Notes: generated from the sequence alone by a model not told the origin. A stretch of 64,000 bases of DNA from Aquimarina aquimarini (GCF_900299535.1 NZ_OMKE01000006.1:97882-161881), one strand, 5' to 3'; shown: positions 9,398 to 19,065, counted from the stretch's first letter. A program made the numbers and translations.

Positions 9398-10159
9398 TTA
9401 TTCTATCCACTTCCTAAAATCTGAAGTATTTGATGAGCTTGTCATTACTTTATCATTGACTCCTTTCATTTTAATCAACAATCTATTCTTGAAATGGTTT
9501 TCAATAGTTTCTATATACTTAATATGTATAATTTGACTCCTATTAATTCTAAAAAAGTTTTTTGGACTTAATTGTTCTGTAATTACTCCTATCTTTTGAG
9601 ATATTGGGTATTTTTTTCCGTTAGCATCTACTCCAACACAAAAATCACCAGATGCCTCGATCATACTTATATCTAAGACATTCAACAGTTGTATTCCATT
9701 AGTTCTTTTGATTACAAACCGTTTTTTGTATTGCACTTGTTCTTCTTGTAGTGCTGATTTTAAAATATTGATTGTAGAATGATCCAACTTTTTATAAGAA
9801 CCTTGGTTAAAAAGTGATTGATACTTTTGTAACGTTTTTTCAAAATCGTTTTGAGAGTATGGTTTCAAAATATACGCGATCCCATTTGTATTAAAAGCTT
9901 GAAACAAATACTCATCATGCGCCGAACAAAAAATTATTGGGCAATCAAAAGTTACCGAATCAAAGATATCAAACGATAATCCATCTAATAATTGAATATC
10001 AGATAGTAAAAGATCATAAGTATTAGTTTCTAGAAACGTTTTTCCATCTATTACAGAACGAGCCCAATCATGAATAATTTCATTATCAAAATATGCTTCC
10101 AAATATGATATCAACTTTTGATATGCAGGGATTTCATCTTCTAGAATCAGTATTTTCAT
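9398..10159 (-). CDS. LytTR-family response regulator
   Basis: A receiver domain (MKILILEDE start, phosphoacceptor Asp54 in LLLSDIQLLDG) is followed by a LytTR DNA-binding domain (residues about 145-250, with FFRINRSQIIHIKYI and RLLIKMKG). Two further ATG codons lie at 10177 and 10174, but the ATG at 10159 starts right at the receiver strand and falls 4 bases after the kinase stop, so it is preferred. It is the last gene of a TonB receptor / kinase / regulator operon and is the obvious partner of the kinase. Confidence 0.9.
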   Translation of the reverse strand: MKILILEDEIPAYQKLISYLEAYFDNEIIHDWARSVIDGKTFLETNTYDLLLSDIQLLDGLSFDIFDSVTFDCPIIFCSAHDEYLFQAFNTNGIAYILKPYSQNDFEKTLQKYQSLFNQGSYKKLDHSTINILKSALQEEQVQYKKRFVIKRTNGIQLLNVLDISMIEASGDFCVGVDANGKKYPISQKIGVITEQLSPKNFFRINRSQIIHIKYIETIENHFKNRLLIKMKGVNDKVMTSSSNTSDFRKWIE

Positions 10160-10163
10160 AGCC

Positions 10164-11177
10164 TTAGGATTCATCACTTAGTTTAATAATAGGTATAGCA
10201 ACTTCAAACAATGATGTAGTATTAGTAATATGTATTTTTGTATCAGACAATAACTTATAACGCGTTCTCAAATTCTCTAACCCAGTGCCAAATGATTCTT
10301 CTTCTGAATACCCCATGTACTTATCATTTCTTACAGTCAACCATTTTTCTTCAATCTGGATAACAACATCTATAATAGTATCATGAACAGCTTTATTATG
10401 TTTAACTACATTTTCTAATAACGTTTGTATTGCTCCAGTAGGGATAAACTTATCATCAAGAGATACTTTTTTCTCTATTCTAAAATTATAACCTTTCCCA
10501 AATCTGGTCTGCATTAAATAAATATAATTTTCTGCCAAATTAATTTCTTCTGAAAGCTCCATCACCTCAGCATCTTTGGTTAGAATCAAATATCGGTATA
10601 TCAAAGATAATCGATTGATATATTCTTTGGCTTTTATGGCATCTCTATCAATCAATGCATCGAGGGTATTAAGGTTATTGAATAAAAAATGCGGATCTAT
10701 TTGTGACCTCAACAACTTTAGTTCATTTTCTTTTTGTTGTTTTTGAACCTTAAAAAAGTGCACTTGATTTTCATAAAACTTTTTAGTCAATAATACTCCA
10801 AAAATAAGCCCTGAATCACTTGAAGCGTTAGATATACTGATCAAGATTAGATTATGCCATCTAGGAAACTTACTCCAATGATTATCCCCAGACCAAAAGC
10901 CTACTATATATTCAATACTTCCAAAAAAACAGAGTACTACAACTGCAAAGACTATGAATTGTACATATTTAAGTTTTTTTATTAAATAATTGGGTATTAA
11001 CCAATACATAAAGAGTAAAACAACGCAAAAAGATGTAATAGTAGCTGTTGGGATATCTACAAAATATTCTATTAAACTATGATCTCTTTTATAATAGTCA
11101 ATACAATTCATCAACGCTGATATTACATAAAAAGCTACTATTAGTATGCAATCCGTTTTATTAAGTTTTGTATTCAT
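10164..11177 (-). CDS. LytS-type sensor histidine kinase
   Basis: Encodes 337 residues. Four hydrophobic helices occupy roughly residues 10-140, then a His_kinase (PF06580-type) domain with the phosphoacceptor motif LLRSQIDPHFLFNNLNTLDAL and a GHKL ATPase part ending in GTGLENLRTRYKLL. It has no obvious extracytoplasmic sensor domain, so the signal is probably sensed in or at the membrane. The ending of the TonB receptor gene lies 44 bases upstream and the LytTR gene follows directly, so the three act as a unit. Confidence 0.9.
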   Translation of the reverse strand: MNTKLNKTDCILIVAFYVISALMNCIDYYKRDHSLIEYFVDIPTATITSFCVVLLFMYWLIPNYLIKKLKYVQFIVFAVVVLCFFGSIEYIVGFWSGDNHWSKFPRWHNLILISISNASSDSGLIFGVLLTKKFYENQVHFFKVQKQQKENELKLLRSQIDPHFLFNNLNTLDALIDRDAIKAKEYINRLSLIYRYLILTKDAEVMELSEEINLAENYIYLMQTRFGKGYNFRIEKKVSLDDKFIPTGAIQTLLENVVKHNKAVHDTIIDVVIQIEEKWLTVRNDKYMGYSEEESFGTGLENLRTRYKLLSDTKIHITNTTSLFEVAIPIIKLSDES

Positions 11178-11221
11178 ATAAAATCTTATTTCTTTTGTAA
11201 TAATATTCTTTTAACTATTGA

Positions 11222-13591
11222 TTAATTATCATCATCTATCCTTTCTTGCTCTTCTTTAGAAACATTACTTCTCTTTTTATTTTTACCAAATTTGGAACCA
11301 AAGCTATAATGTAATTGCAAATATATATTTTGTCGAGTCCAATCATTCTCAATAGTTGCATTTACATTATCATAAGTAACAGCTCCTAGGAATTTCCTAT
11401 TCAAAACTTCTTCAAACTCTAGACTTACTTTTAATTGGTCATTCATAAATTTCTTACTTATTGCCAGATCAATACCTGCCATCCACTCATGCTCTATTTG
11501 CCCTTCTAATCCTCCTGTTGTATAATATCCAGATATTTCTGAATTAACCCCCCAAGGCAACTTATATTCTGCACTGGTATACCAAGTCAAACTCCATTGT
11601 GATAAATCCAATGCAGGAGTTAATTTTTTTGATGTATATTCATTATAATTTACGATAAGCCCAGAAAACCCGTCTAACCCTTTTATAAAATCTAATGGTG
11701 CAAAAATACTGGCACCAAAACTTTTATTTTCGGCAAGATTGATCACTGAACGAGAAGTTTCTGCTGATGTATCGTTTTGAGTGATAATTTCAAATAATGC
11801 ATCTGTTGTTTCTTTATAATTTACACTAAAAAACGGCTGATTCTCATAGGTAAGATTAAATCTAAAACTATTTGTAAATGCAGGTTTCAGATTAGGGTTC
11901 CCTTCTTCAAAAGTATATGGATCATAATAGTATACAAAAGAATTTAATGAATTATATGATGGTCGTTGTATTCTATAGCTATAGGCAATTGATGTTCCTA
12001 ATTCTTGGGTTATTTCTCTACCAATACTCAGGCTTGGAAATAGTTTAGAAATTGTTCTTGTTCTCGTTTCATTCTGGGTTACTGATATTCCTTTGGTATC
12101 ACTTTCTTCCCAACGTAAACCGCCTGAAAATGACCATTTATCAAGTTTAGTATTCAATTTTGAGTAGACTGCTATAATATCTTCATCTATCAAAAATCGA
12201 TTTGTCTGGTCATTATTATTTACAAAAACACCTTGATCATTTTGAGTAAATGATTGTAGGTCACTATCCGAATCTACTTTTGAATATTTTGCTCCAACAC
12301 TCCAATCAAAATTATCATTTTCTGTACGCTTATAATCCCCCTTATATGTAAAAATCTTATATGCTGCTTCTTGATAATAACGCTGGTTGCGATATACTAT
12401 AGAGCTCTCTCCTACTTTGAATAAATTATTTTGGTTATTATACTCATAATCTATATAATTGAAATCCAAGGTTATTTTATTTTTTTGATCATCATATTCA
12501 TAATACGGACTCACTGTAAAAGTGCTTCTATCTCTATCAAAACTATTATCTGTAAACAGACTGGTTGCAGTACTGCCATCAAGAATAGTAGTTGTGTTGG
12601 CTGTTACACGATCCGATTGTGAGTCAATCCTATTTACACTTACTCCCAATGTGTGTTGATTCGTAAGATAATAATCAATCCCTCCTCGTACACTAAATGT
12701 TTCTGGATCATAGGGGGAAATAGATGTTTGGTCATAGGTTTGATCCAAAACCGTACGAGAGATTATTAAATCTTCTCTCCATGATGATTTTGTATATCCT
12801 GCACTGGCCTGCCAATTCAGTTTATTCTTATAACTAGCAATTGATGCACTAGTGCCATACATAACATCTTCTACATATCCCACCGTACTCTTTATACTGC
12901 CATGCGTTCCTAATTTGGTATTCTTTTTTAAGATCACATTAATAATAGGCCCAGATCCCTCGGCATCATATTCTGCTCCTGGTTGTTGGATTAGCTCTAC
13001 ACTTGCGATATTATCTACTGGCATTTCCCTTAATAATGCAGCCATATCTATAAAATCTGTGGTTTTGCCATTAATTAGTATACGAATATTCTTTTGCCCT
13101 CCATAATTCAGTTTTCCATTAGTAACAATTACACCAGGAATCTTTTTCATTACATCTTGTAGATTGGTATTTATCATTTCTGATTTTTCGATATCTACAA
13201 TCAGTTTTTCTGCAGTTTGTCTAATAATCGGTTTTTTATAAGTAAGAACAACCTCATCTAGTTGTTCTGAATCTAATGAGAAGTCAAATGATAAATTCAT
13301 TGTACTTTTATCACACTTAAAGACCTTAGAAACCTTCGTTTTATATCCTATCATAGAAACCTCAATACGATATTGTCCAGTTTCTACATTCTCAAAAAGA
13401 TAAATCCCATCTTCATTGGTAGCAACAGCAAAAATTGCTGTATTTGTTTTATCTGCGTATAAAATAGCATTGGCAAAAACCAAAGAAGCATTATTGTTGT
13501 CTACTATTTTCCCTGTAATACGGTGTTGCCCATAATTGTAAGTAATTCCTAATAGCACTAGGGAAAGAAAAATTATTTTTTTGAGTTCCAT
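11222..13591 (-). CDS. TonB-dependent outer-membrane receptor
   Basis: Encodes 789 residues. A signal peptide ending near YNYGQ is followed by a carboxypeptidase-regulatory-like beta-sandwich (ITGKIVDNN to IGYKTKVSK, residues 24-100), a plug domain (KIPGVIVTNGKLNY, then IRILINGKTTDF and VELIQQPGAEYDAEGSGP) and a C-terminal beta-barrel typical of the outer membrane beta-barrel family (PF14905). It spans the outer membrane and should import or sense a ligand using TonB/ExbBD energy. The acidic tail RIDDDN replaces a classical aromatic barrel end. Its kinase and regulator lie immediately downstream. Confidence 0.9.
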   Translation of the reverse strand: MELKKIIFLSLVLLGITYNYGQHRITGKIVDNNNASLVFANAILYADKTNTAIFAVATNEDGIYLFENVETGQYRIEVSMIGYKTKVSKVFKCDKSTMNLSFDFSLDSEQLDEVVLTYKKPIIRQTAEKLIVDIEKSEMINTNLQDVMKKIPGVIVTNGKLNYGGQKNIRILINGKTTDFIDMAALLREMPVDNIASVELIQQPGAEYDAEGSGPIINVILKKNTKLGTHGSIKSTVGYVEDVMYGTSASIASYKNKLNWQASAGYTKSSWREDLIISRTVLDQTYDQTSISPYDPETFSVRGGIDYYLTNQHTLGVSVNRIDSQSDRVTANTTTILDGSTATSLFTDNSFDRDRSTFTVSPYYEYDDQKNKITLDFNYIDYEYNNQNNLFKVGESSIVYRNQRYYQEAAYKIFTYKGDYKRTENDNFDWSVGAKYSKVDSDSDLQSFTQNDQGVFVNNNDQTNRFLIDEDIIAVYSKLNTKLDKWSFSGGLRWEESDTKGISVTQNETRTRTISKLFPSLSIGREITQELGTSIAYSYRIQRPSYNSLNSFVYYYDPYTFEEGNPNLKPAFTNSFRFNLTYENQPFFSVNYKETTDALFEIITQNDTSAETSRSVINLAENKSFGASIFAPLDFIKGLDGFSGLIVNYNEYTSKKLTPALDLSQWSLTWYTSAEYKLPWGVNSEISGYYTTGGLEGQIEHEWMAGIDLAISKKFMNDQLKVSLEFEEVLNRKFLGAVTYDNVNATIENDWTRQNIYLQLHYSFGSKFGKNKKRSNVSKEEQERIDDDN

Positions 13592-13771
13592 CTTTACTTT
13601 ATTTGTTTCACTTTAATTATAGAAACAAAACTATAATGGGTCTTTTATTTTATAAAGTAGATTCTGTCGAAACAGGATTAAAAAAAGATGAAACGGGTTT
13701 TTTTGACGATAGAATTATTTCTCAAAAAACTAAAGAAACTGAATACGTAATATATACTCTCTTCAGCCAAT

Positions 13772-14533
13772 TTACTCAGGCAATCGATTTTTCATTTTCA
13801 ACAACTCTTGTTCTATAAGCAAGATTTTGTCTTCTACATCATCTCCAAAATCAGGTATTCTTCTAAAAAAAACATATCGTACTCTCCACATTTCTTTGAT
13901 ATCAGAGAGTGCATATTTTTCATCTTCTATATTTTTGTGATCAGCTCTTAGGATAACATTTCCTTTTGCTACATAAAGTCTTCTAAAAATTAGTTTCTCC
14001 TCTACTACTACAAAAACCAATGTTCCATTATTTAACTTTTTTATTACCGTAGAAGGCACTTTTTCTCCAACAACAATATCCTTGGGATAAAACCCTTTAT
14101 CATGTGAAGTCATTTCGAGATTACTCACGGTATATCCTCTAAATTCTTTAGTAACATTCAAAGGTAATTGTAAAGTAGGCAACTCTTTTACAAACCCTTC
14201 CTTATCATATAAAGCAATATAATCATGAGCTGTATTTTCTGTTATACAAGGAATACTGGCAAATTTCTCTCTTTTCAGATCCTCGGCATATGTAGTAAGA
14301 TCACCTTTGAACTTCAACAGTTGATTTACTGTCAACTCACTTGTTAGCAAATCATCAATTGCAATGCTAAAATAATTAGCTACTTTAATTAGCGTTTCTA
14401 TTTTGGGTTCACTTCTCCCCTCCTCATATGCCCCCAGAGTTCCTCTTTTTAAATCAAATAGCTCTGCAAAGCTTTGCTGGCTTAACCCTTTTACACTTCT
14501 AATTTTCTTTATATTTTTTCCAAAAAAAGACAT
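13772..14533 (-). CDS. XRE-family regulator with S24/LexA-like C-terminal domain
   Basis: An N-terminal helix-turn-helix (IKKIRSVKGLSQQSFAELF to EEGRSEPKIETLIKVANYF) is followed by a linker and a C-terminal beta-rich region like the peptidase S24 fold (KVPSTVIKKLNNGTLVFVVV, then LIFRRLYVAKGNVILRADHK). An ATG at 14554 is possible; the one at 14533 starts right before the HTH and is preferred. It is transcribed away from the YbjN/PspA/flotillin operon and its upstream region holds repeated TGCTAATTTTA elements, so it may control itself and that operon. Confidence 0.85.
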   Translation of the reverse strand: MSFFGKNIKKIRSVKGLSQQSFAELFDLKRGTLGAYEEGRSEPKIETLIKVANYFSIAIDDLLTSELTVNQLLKFKGDLTTYAEDLKREKFASIPCITENTAHDYIALYDKEGFVKELPTLQLPLNVTKEFRGYTVSNLEMTSHDKGFYPKDIVVGEKVPSTVIKKLNNGTLVFVVVEEKLIFRRLYVAKGNVILRADHKNIEDEKYALSDIKEMWRVRYVFFRRIPDFGDDVEDKILLIEQELLKMKNRLPE

Positions 14534-14536
14534 TTT

Positions 14537-14621
14537 TGCTAATTTTATTTGCAATTATAAAAAATAATTGTACTTTTACACTAACAATATTAGCTAATAC
14601 TTTTTAAAAATGCTAATTTTA
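14537..14621. promoter_or_regulatory. Repeated TGCTAATTTTA sites and TATTAGCTAATA palindrome
   Basis: The 11-mer TGCTAATTTTA occurs at 14537-14547, directly beside the regulator start codon, and again at 14611-14621. Between them is the perfect 12-bp palindrome TATTAGCTAATA (14588-14599). The copies are 74 bases apart, about seven helical turns. This looks like an autoregulatory operator set for the XRE protein. Confidence 0.5.
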
Positions 14622-14858
14622 GTAGAAATACTTTTTACACACCGCCCCCATCATAATAAAAAAGATAATTACTAAAATTTTTAGCAACTCAATCTTGTTA
14701 TTAACTTTAAAATCATCATTACTATGATAGTCATTGCGTATTACCTTGTTAATTTAACTATAAACTATATAGAGAATCTATACTGCTTTTTGTAATATTG
14801 ATATACCCCAAACAACATTAAAACAATTACTAATTATCACAAAAAAATAAACCACCAA
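14622..14858. other. Divergent intergenic region, promoter side of the PspA/flotillin operon
   Basis: Together with the operator set this is a 325-base region between divergent genes. A further TTAGCA-type half site lies at about 14690. No exact TAnnTTTG box was found for the rightward operon. Confidence 0.4.
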
Positions 14859-15254
14859 ATGCAAGATTATTTTCAACTGGTAAAAGATTATTTACTACAA
14901 CTCAACTATAATATCACTCATGAAAATATAAGCGAAGGCATTATTATGATTAGTAAAGAAAATGAAGGAATCAAAAATATGATTCTAGGTGTTGCACCTC
15001 CTATTCTAATTATGGAACAACATATTTTCAATATTAAAAATAAGAATGAAGTTATCTACAGAAATTTACTTCAGAAAAATCGAGACATTGTACACGGGGC
15101 CTTTGTTTTGGATGAGTCTGGCGAGAAAGTAATCTTTAGAGACACACTAAGAATAGAAAACTTAGATCTCAATGAATTAGAAGGTTCCTTAAACTCTCTA
15201 GGCTTACTTCTAAGTGAATATTCTGACCAAATTATAAATTATTCAAAATACTAA
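14859..15254 (+). CDS. YbjN/CesT-like chaperone-fold protein
   Basis: Encodes 131 residues with no signal or membrane segment. The pattern of short helix, beta sheet and C-terminal helix (VKDYLLQLNY, then GIIMISKE, ILIMEQHIF and GSLNSLGLLLSEYSD) resembles the YbjN / type III chaperone fold. It is the first gene of the PspA/flotillin operon and ends 6 bases before pspA. Small YbjN- or YjfI-like proteins often sit before PspA homologues, which supports a role as PspA partner. Family assignment is by pattern only. Confidence 0.65.
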   Translation: MQDYFQLVKDYLLQLNYNITHENISEGIIMISKENEGIKNMILGVAPPILIMEQHIFNIKNKNEVIYRNLLQKNRDIVHGAFVLDESGEKVIFRDTLRIENLDLNELEGSLNSLGLLLSEYSDQIINYSKY

Positions 15255-15260
15255 AATACT

Positions 15261-15977
15261 ATGAACTTTTTTAAACGATTATTTAAAATAGGAGAAGCCG
15301 AAGCACATTCTGCAATTGATAAAATGGAAGACCCCATAAAGATGACTGAACAAGGAATACGGGATATGAAAACAGATTTAGAAAAAAGTCTTGAAGCATT
15401 GGCGCAAGTAAAAGCATTGGCTATAAGAGCTAAAAATGATACAGAAGAATTTGTTCTGAAAGCAGAAGATTACCAACAAAAAGCAATGCTTATTCTAAAA
15501 AAAGTTCAAAATGGAGACATAGACTCTGCAGAAGCAGATCGATTAGCCAAAGAAGCGCTCATAAAAAAAGAAGAAAACTTGCAACATAGTAATCGTAGCA
15601 AAGGTGAATCAGAAAAATTTGACACTTCTGTTAATCAATTAGAGAAAAATATACAAACGATTAAACAGAATATTAGTAAGTGGGAAAATGAGCTCAAAAC
15701 ATTAAAAGCACGCGTAAAAGTATCTACAGCTACAAAAAATGTAAATAAACAAATGGCAGAAATAGATAGTTCTAGCACTGTCTCTATGCTCGAACGAATG
15801 AAAGACAAGGTCAATCAAGAAGAAGCATTAGCAGATGCTTATGGAGACATCGCAAACACTTCAAAATCTATTGACGACGAAATTGATGCTGCTGTAGACA
15901 CTACAAAAACAAGTGCAGAACTTGATTTGGCCAAATTAAAAGAACAACTGGGTATTGACTCCTCAAAAAAAGAATAG
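15261..15977 (+). CDS. pspA: PspA/IM30 (ESCRT-III-like) family protein
   Basis: A 238-residue, almost wholly alpha-helical protein. The start MNFFKRLFKIGEAEAHSAID with EDPIKMTEQGIRDMKTDLEKSL is the PspA/IM30 amphipathic helix 0 and helix 1 signature, followed by long coiled coils and an acidic tail. PspA proteins bind and repair stressed inner membranes and belong to the ESCRT-III superfamily. It sits between the YbjN-like and YqiJ-like genes in an operon with flotillin. Confidence 0.92.
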   Translation: MNFFKRLFKIGEAEAHSAIDKMEDPIKMTEQGIRDMKTDLEKSLEALAQVKALAIRAKNDTEEFVLKAEDYQQKAMLILKKVQNGDIDSAEADRLAKEALIKKEENLQHSNRSKGESEKFDTSVNQLEKNIQTIKQNISKWENELKTLKARVKVSTATKNVNKQMAEIDSSSTVSMLERMKDKVNQEEALADAYGDIANTSKSIDDEIDAAVDTTKTSAELDLAKLKEQLGIDSSKKE

Positions 15978-16248
15978 TACAAAATATATACTATCCAATG
16001 GTAATAAATATTAGGCTAATGACATTAACACTCAGGATAACAACAAGAAATGATAAAAATCGATTCTATGTCTATCAAAATAGCCTAATGATTGTATAAA
16101 CAAAACCCCATAAAACAATGTGATACTCACGAATAGTTATCACTATATACAGTGACCTTATAGCGGGTAATATTATCTATTTTTGACATATTAGGATTAT
16201 GATAAAACTCGTATAAAAGTTTCTAATTAATACTAAAAAAATGAACCC
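15978..16248. other. Intercistronic spacer with near-start mini-ORF
   Basis: 271 bases between pspA and the YqiJ-like gene. No gene is seen. At its end, ATG AAC CCT TGA (16241-16252) overlaps the TTG start of the next gene. Confidence 0.5.
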
Positions 16249-16953
16249 TTGAAAGAATTATTTGACATAGCAATCTCAATAGTCAATCTACCATTGACTG
16301 TTCTCTTTGGATTACTGATCGTATATTGGTTTTTGACCACACTTACAGGACTGGATTTAGATTTCTTTGATGCAGATATAGATATCGATACAGATGTTGA
16401 TATAGATTCAGATTTTGACGCCAGAGGTAATTTGGATATTCCTGAAATATCCAATACAGAGGTAAAAAAAGAAGATGTAATTCGCCGCCGAGGTAAATTG
16501 AATTTTTTTCAAGTATTCTTGATTTATTTTAATTTTGTAGGGCTTCCATTCATGTTCACTTTTTCTTTCTTTGTATTATTCTGGTGGGCAATCACAATGG
16601 CAGGAACCTCTATAACACATAGCTATAATAATGATTTTGGATTTGTATTTTTCTTTGGAGGAATCATCCCAGCATTATTTCTGACTAAAATTTTTACAAT
16701 TCCTTTCAAAAGATTCTTTACCAATTTCAATAATAAAGGAGAGGATGCACTAGAATTATTAGGCAGACAAGGAATTTTACAAAGTCCTATTTCTGGAGAA
16801 AAAGTAACAACATTAGAGATAAAAATTCAATCTGATCCCATCAAAGTAATGGTAAAATCTAAAAACGGAATAGAAATTCCTGCCAATACTCCTGTAGAGA
16901 TCATAAATCAAGTAAAAAATAAACAACTTTATATCATTCAACCTTTAAATTAA
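16249..16953 (+). CDS. YqiJ-like membrane protein with OB-fold
   Basis: Encodes 234 residues. One helix lies near residues 15-32, a very acidic segment (DADIDIDTDVDIDSDFDA region) follows, then two more helices near residues 90-115 and 130-150, and a soluble C-terminal OB-fold-like domain (LLGRQGILQSPISGEKV to LYIIQPLN). This is the YqiJ/NfeD-like architecture that partners flotillins (YqiJ-YqiK in E. coli). The only in-frame start after the upstream stop is TTG at 16249, in the overlap ATGAACCCTTGA; a missing base there would instead give an ATG start. It ends 5 bases before the flotillin gene. Confidence 0.82.
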   Translation: MKELFDIAISIVNLPLTVLFGLLIVYWFLTTLTGLDLDFFDADIDIDTDVDIDSDFDARGNLDIPEISNTEVKKEDVIRRRGKLNFFQVFLIYFNFVGLPFMFTFSFFVLFWWAITMAGTSITHSYNNDFGFVFFFGGIIPALFLTKIFTIPFKRFFTNFNNKGEDALELLGRQGILQSPISGEKVTTLEIKIQSDPIKVMVKSKNGIEIPANTPVEIINQVKNKQLYIIQPLN

Positions 16954-16958
16954 TATTT

Positions 16959-19058
16959 ATGAGCAACCTTGCAAATATTGCCATCATAGTGGTGGTAGCC
17001 TTAGTACTTCTCATCGTACTATACTTTATAATAATCGCTATATTCTACAGAAAAATTCCGCAAGGAGAATCTCTAGTTCGTACTGGTTTTGGGGGTACAT
17101 CTGTAGCTTTTGACAAAGGATTATATGTAATCCCTGTATTGCATAAAATTGAAATCATGGATATTTCTATCAAAAAAATAGAAATCGAACGAACGGGTGT
17201 CAATGGGTTAATTTGTAAAGATAATATCAGAGCAGATATCAAAGTAGCTTTCTTTGTACGAGTGAATAAATCTGTTGAAGATATTATTAATGTTGCTCAA
17301 ACTATTGGTTGTAACCGCGCATCAGAAATAGACACACTACGTAGTCTTTTTGATGCCAAATTCTCTGAAGCACTAAAAACAGTTGGAAAAAAGTTCGAAT
17401 TTGTTGAATTGTATGAAGCCAGAAGAGAATTTAGAGATGAAATCATAAATATTATAGGAACTGACCTTAATGGTTATATTCTGGATGACTGTGCTATTGA
17501 TGATCTAGAACAAACATCACTAAATGTCTTAAAACCTGATAACATCCTTGATTCTGAAGGGATCAAAAAAATAACAGAACTCACCGCAGCTCAAAATATC
17601 AAGTCTAACCTTATCAAACGTGACGAAGAAAAAGTAATTCGTAAACAAGATGTAGAAGCAAGAGAAGCAATTCTTGAATTAGACAAACAATTAGCCGAAA
17701 AAGAAGAACAACAAAGACGAGAAATCTCTAATATTAAATCTCGCGAAGAAGCAGAAATTTTAAAAGTTGCCGAAGAAGAACGGTTAAAATCTGAAACTGC
17801 TCGTATTGCTACTGAAGAAAAAGTAAAAGTAGCAGAAGAAAACATGGAACGCCAGGTTATTGTAGCAGCCAAAAACAAACAACGTACAGATGCTGTAGAA
17901 ACAGAAAGAGTAGAAAAAGACAGAATGCTAGAAGCTACTGAACGTGAACGTATTGTAACATTAGCACAAATCGAAAAAGAAAAAGTAGTTGAAGTAGAGA
18001 AGAAAAATATTCAGGATGTGATTCGGGATCGAGTTACACTAGAAAAAGGGGTCGTTGAAGAGCAAGAAAACATGAAAGACATTGAAGCTTTTAAAACTGC
18101 TGATCGAGAGAAACAAGTAAAAATTACAATTGCCGAAGCCAATGCACAAGAAGCTTTGATCACCACTATCAAAGCTGCAGAAGCTCAAAAAGAAGCTGCC
18201 AAGCAAAAAGCCGAAGAAATCAATATCGAAGCACAAGCTCAAAAAGAAGCTAGTGAAAAAGAAGCAGAGGCTCGTAAAACATTGGCAGAAGCACAAGCCA
18301 AAGAAGAAGCCACTCTAGGAATGTCTGAAGCGCAAGTTATGCACGCCAAAGCAGATGCCAGAGAACGAGAAGGACTGGTTGAAGCAAACATTATAGAAAA
18401 GACAGCCAAAGCAGAAGCCGCAGGAACACTTGCCAAAGCAGAAGCAGTAAAAGAAGAAGGAGTTGCAGAAGCACATGTAATTAAAGAAAAAGCGCTTGCA
18501 GAAGCAGAAGGTAACAAAGAAATTGCACTTGCAGAAGCTGTTGGAATCGAAGAAAAAGCCGAGGCCATGAAAAAATTAGATGGTGTAGGTAAAGAGCACG
18601 AAGAATTCAAACTACGTCTAGACAAAGAATTACAAGTAGACCTTGCACATATCAATATACAAAAAGAAATTGCTGATGCACAAGCAGAAGTAATCGGAGA
18701 AGCTCTTAAAGCCGCAAATATTGATATTGTAGGAGGAGAAACCATGTTCTTTGATCAAATTGTAGGTCAAATCACAAAAGCAAAAGGAATCGACAGACTT
18801 GTAAAACATTCTGATAATATACAAGATGTAAAAGATGCAATATTAGGTAGTGATGACGTAAAAGGAAATCTATTGCAAAAAATTAAAGAATTTGCGACTC
18901 AATACGGAATCTCTTCAGAGGATATCAAAAACCTTACAATAGCCAATCTTTTATTAGAATTAAAGCAAAAGACCACCGATCCATCAGAAAACAACATGTT
19001 TACAAACCTAATTAATCTTGCCAAAGGATTAGGGTTGTCTGATAAAAAACTGAAATAA
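16959..19058 (+). CDS. Flotillin-like SPFH/band-7 scaffold protein
   Basis: A 699-residue protein. An N-terminal membrane helix (residues 6-30) is followed by an SPFH/band-7 domain (to about residue 200), then a very long Glu/Ala/Lys-rich coiled coil with repeated AEA motifs, and a short C-terminal domain. This is the flotillin/YqiK pattern, somewhat longer than usual for bacterial flotillins (about 500-560 residues). Flotillins assemble into large membrane rings or microdomains. It is the partner of the YqiJ-like gene directly upstream and lies in an operon with PspA. Confidence 0.92.
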   Translation: MSNLANIAIIVVVALVLLIVLYFIIIAIFYRKIPQGESLVRTGFGGTSVAFDKGLYVIPVLHKIEIMDISIKKIEIERTGVNGLICKDNIRADIKVAFFVRVNKSVEDIINVAQTIGCNRASEIDTLRSLFDAKFSEALKTVGKKFEFVELYEARREFRDEIINIIGTDLNGYILDDCAIDDLEQTSLNVLKPDNILDSEGIKKITELTAAQNIKSNLIKRDEEKVIRKQDVEAREAILELDKQLAEKEEQQRREISNIKSREEAEILKVAEEERLKSETARIATEEKVKVAEENMERQVIVAAKNKQRTDAVETERVEKDRMLEATERERIVTLAQIEKEKVVEVEKKNIQDVIRDRVTLEKGVVEEQENMKDIEAFKTADREKQVKITIAEANAQEALITTIKAAEAQKEAAKQKAEEINIEAQAQKEASEKEAEARKTLAEAQAKEEATLGMSEAQVMHAKADAREREGLVEANIIEKTAKAEAAGTLAKAEAVKEEGVAEAHVIKEKALAEAEGNKEIALAEAVGIEEKAEAMKKLDGVGKEHEEFKLRLDKELQVDLAHINIQKEIADAQAEVIGEALKAANIDIVGGETMFFDQIVGQITKAKGIDRLVKHSDNIQDVKDAILGSDDVKGNLLQKIKEFATQYGISSEDIKNLTIANLLLELKQKTTDPSENNMFTNLINLAKGLGLSDKKLK

Positions 19059-19065
19059 AACAGCA

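Noticed and set aside
13603..13818. 71-residue plus-strand open frame between TonB receptor and XRE regulator
   Set aside because: It overlaps the 3' end of the regulator, has no recognisable domain, and its first part is the promoter region of the receptor.
18039..18745. Long minus-strand frames inside the flotillin gene
   Set aside because: They are mirror products of the Glu/Ala/Lys-rich repeats of flotillin (Ser/Leu/Phe-rich on the other strand).
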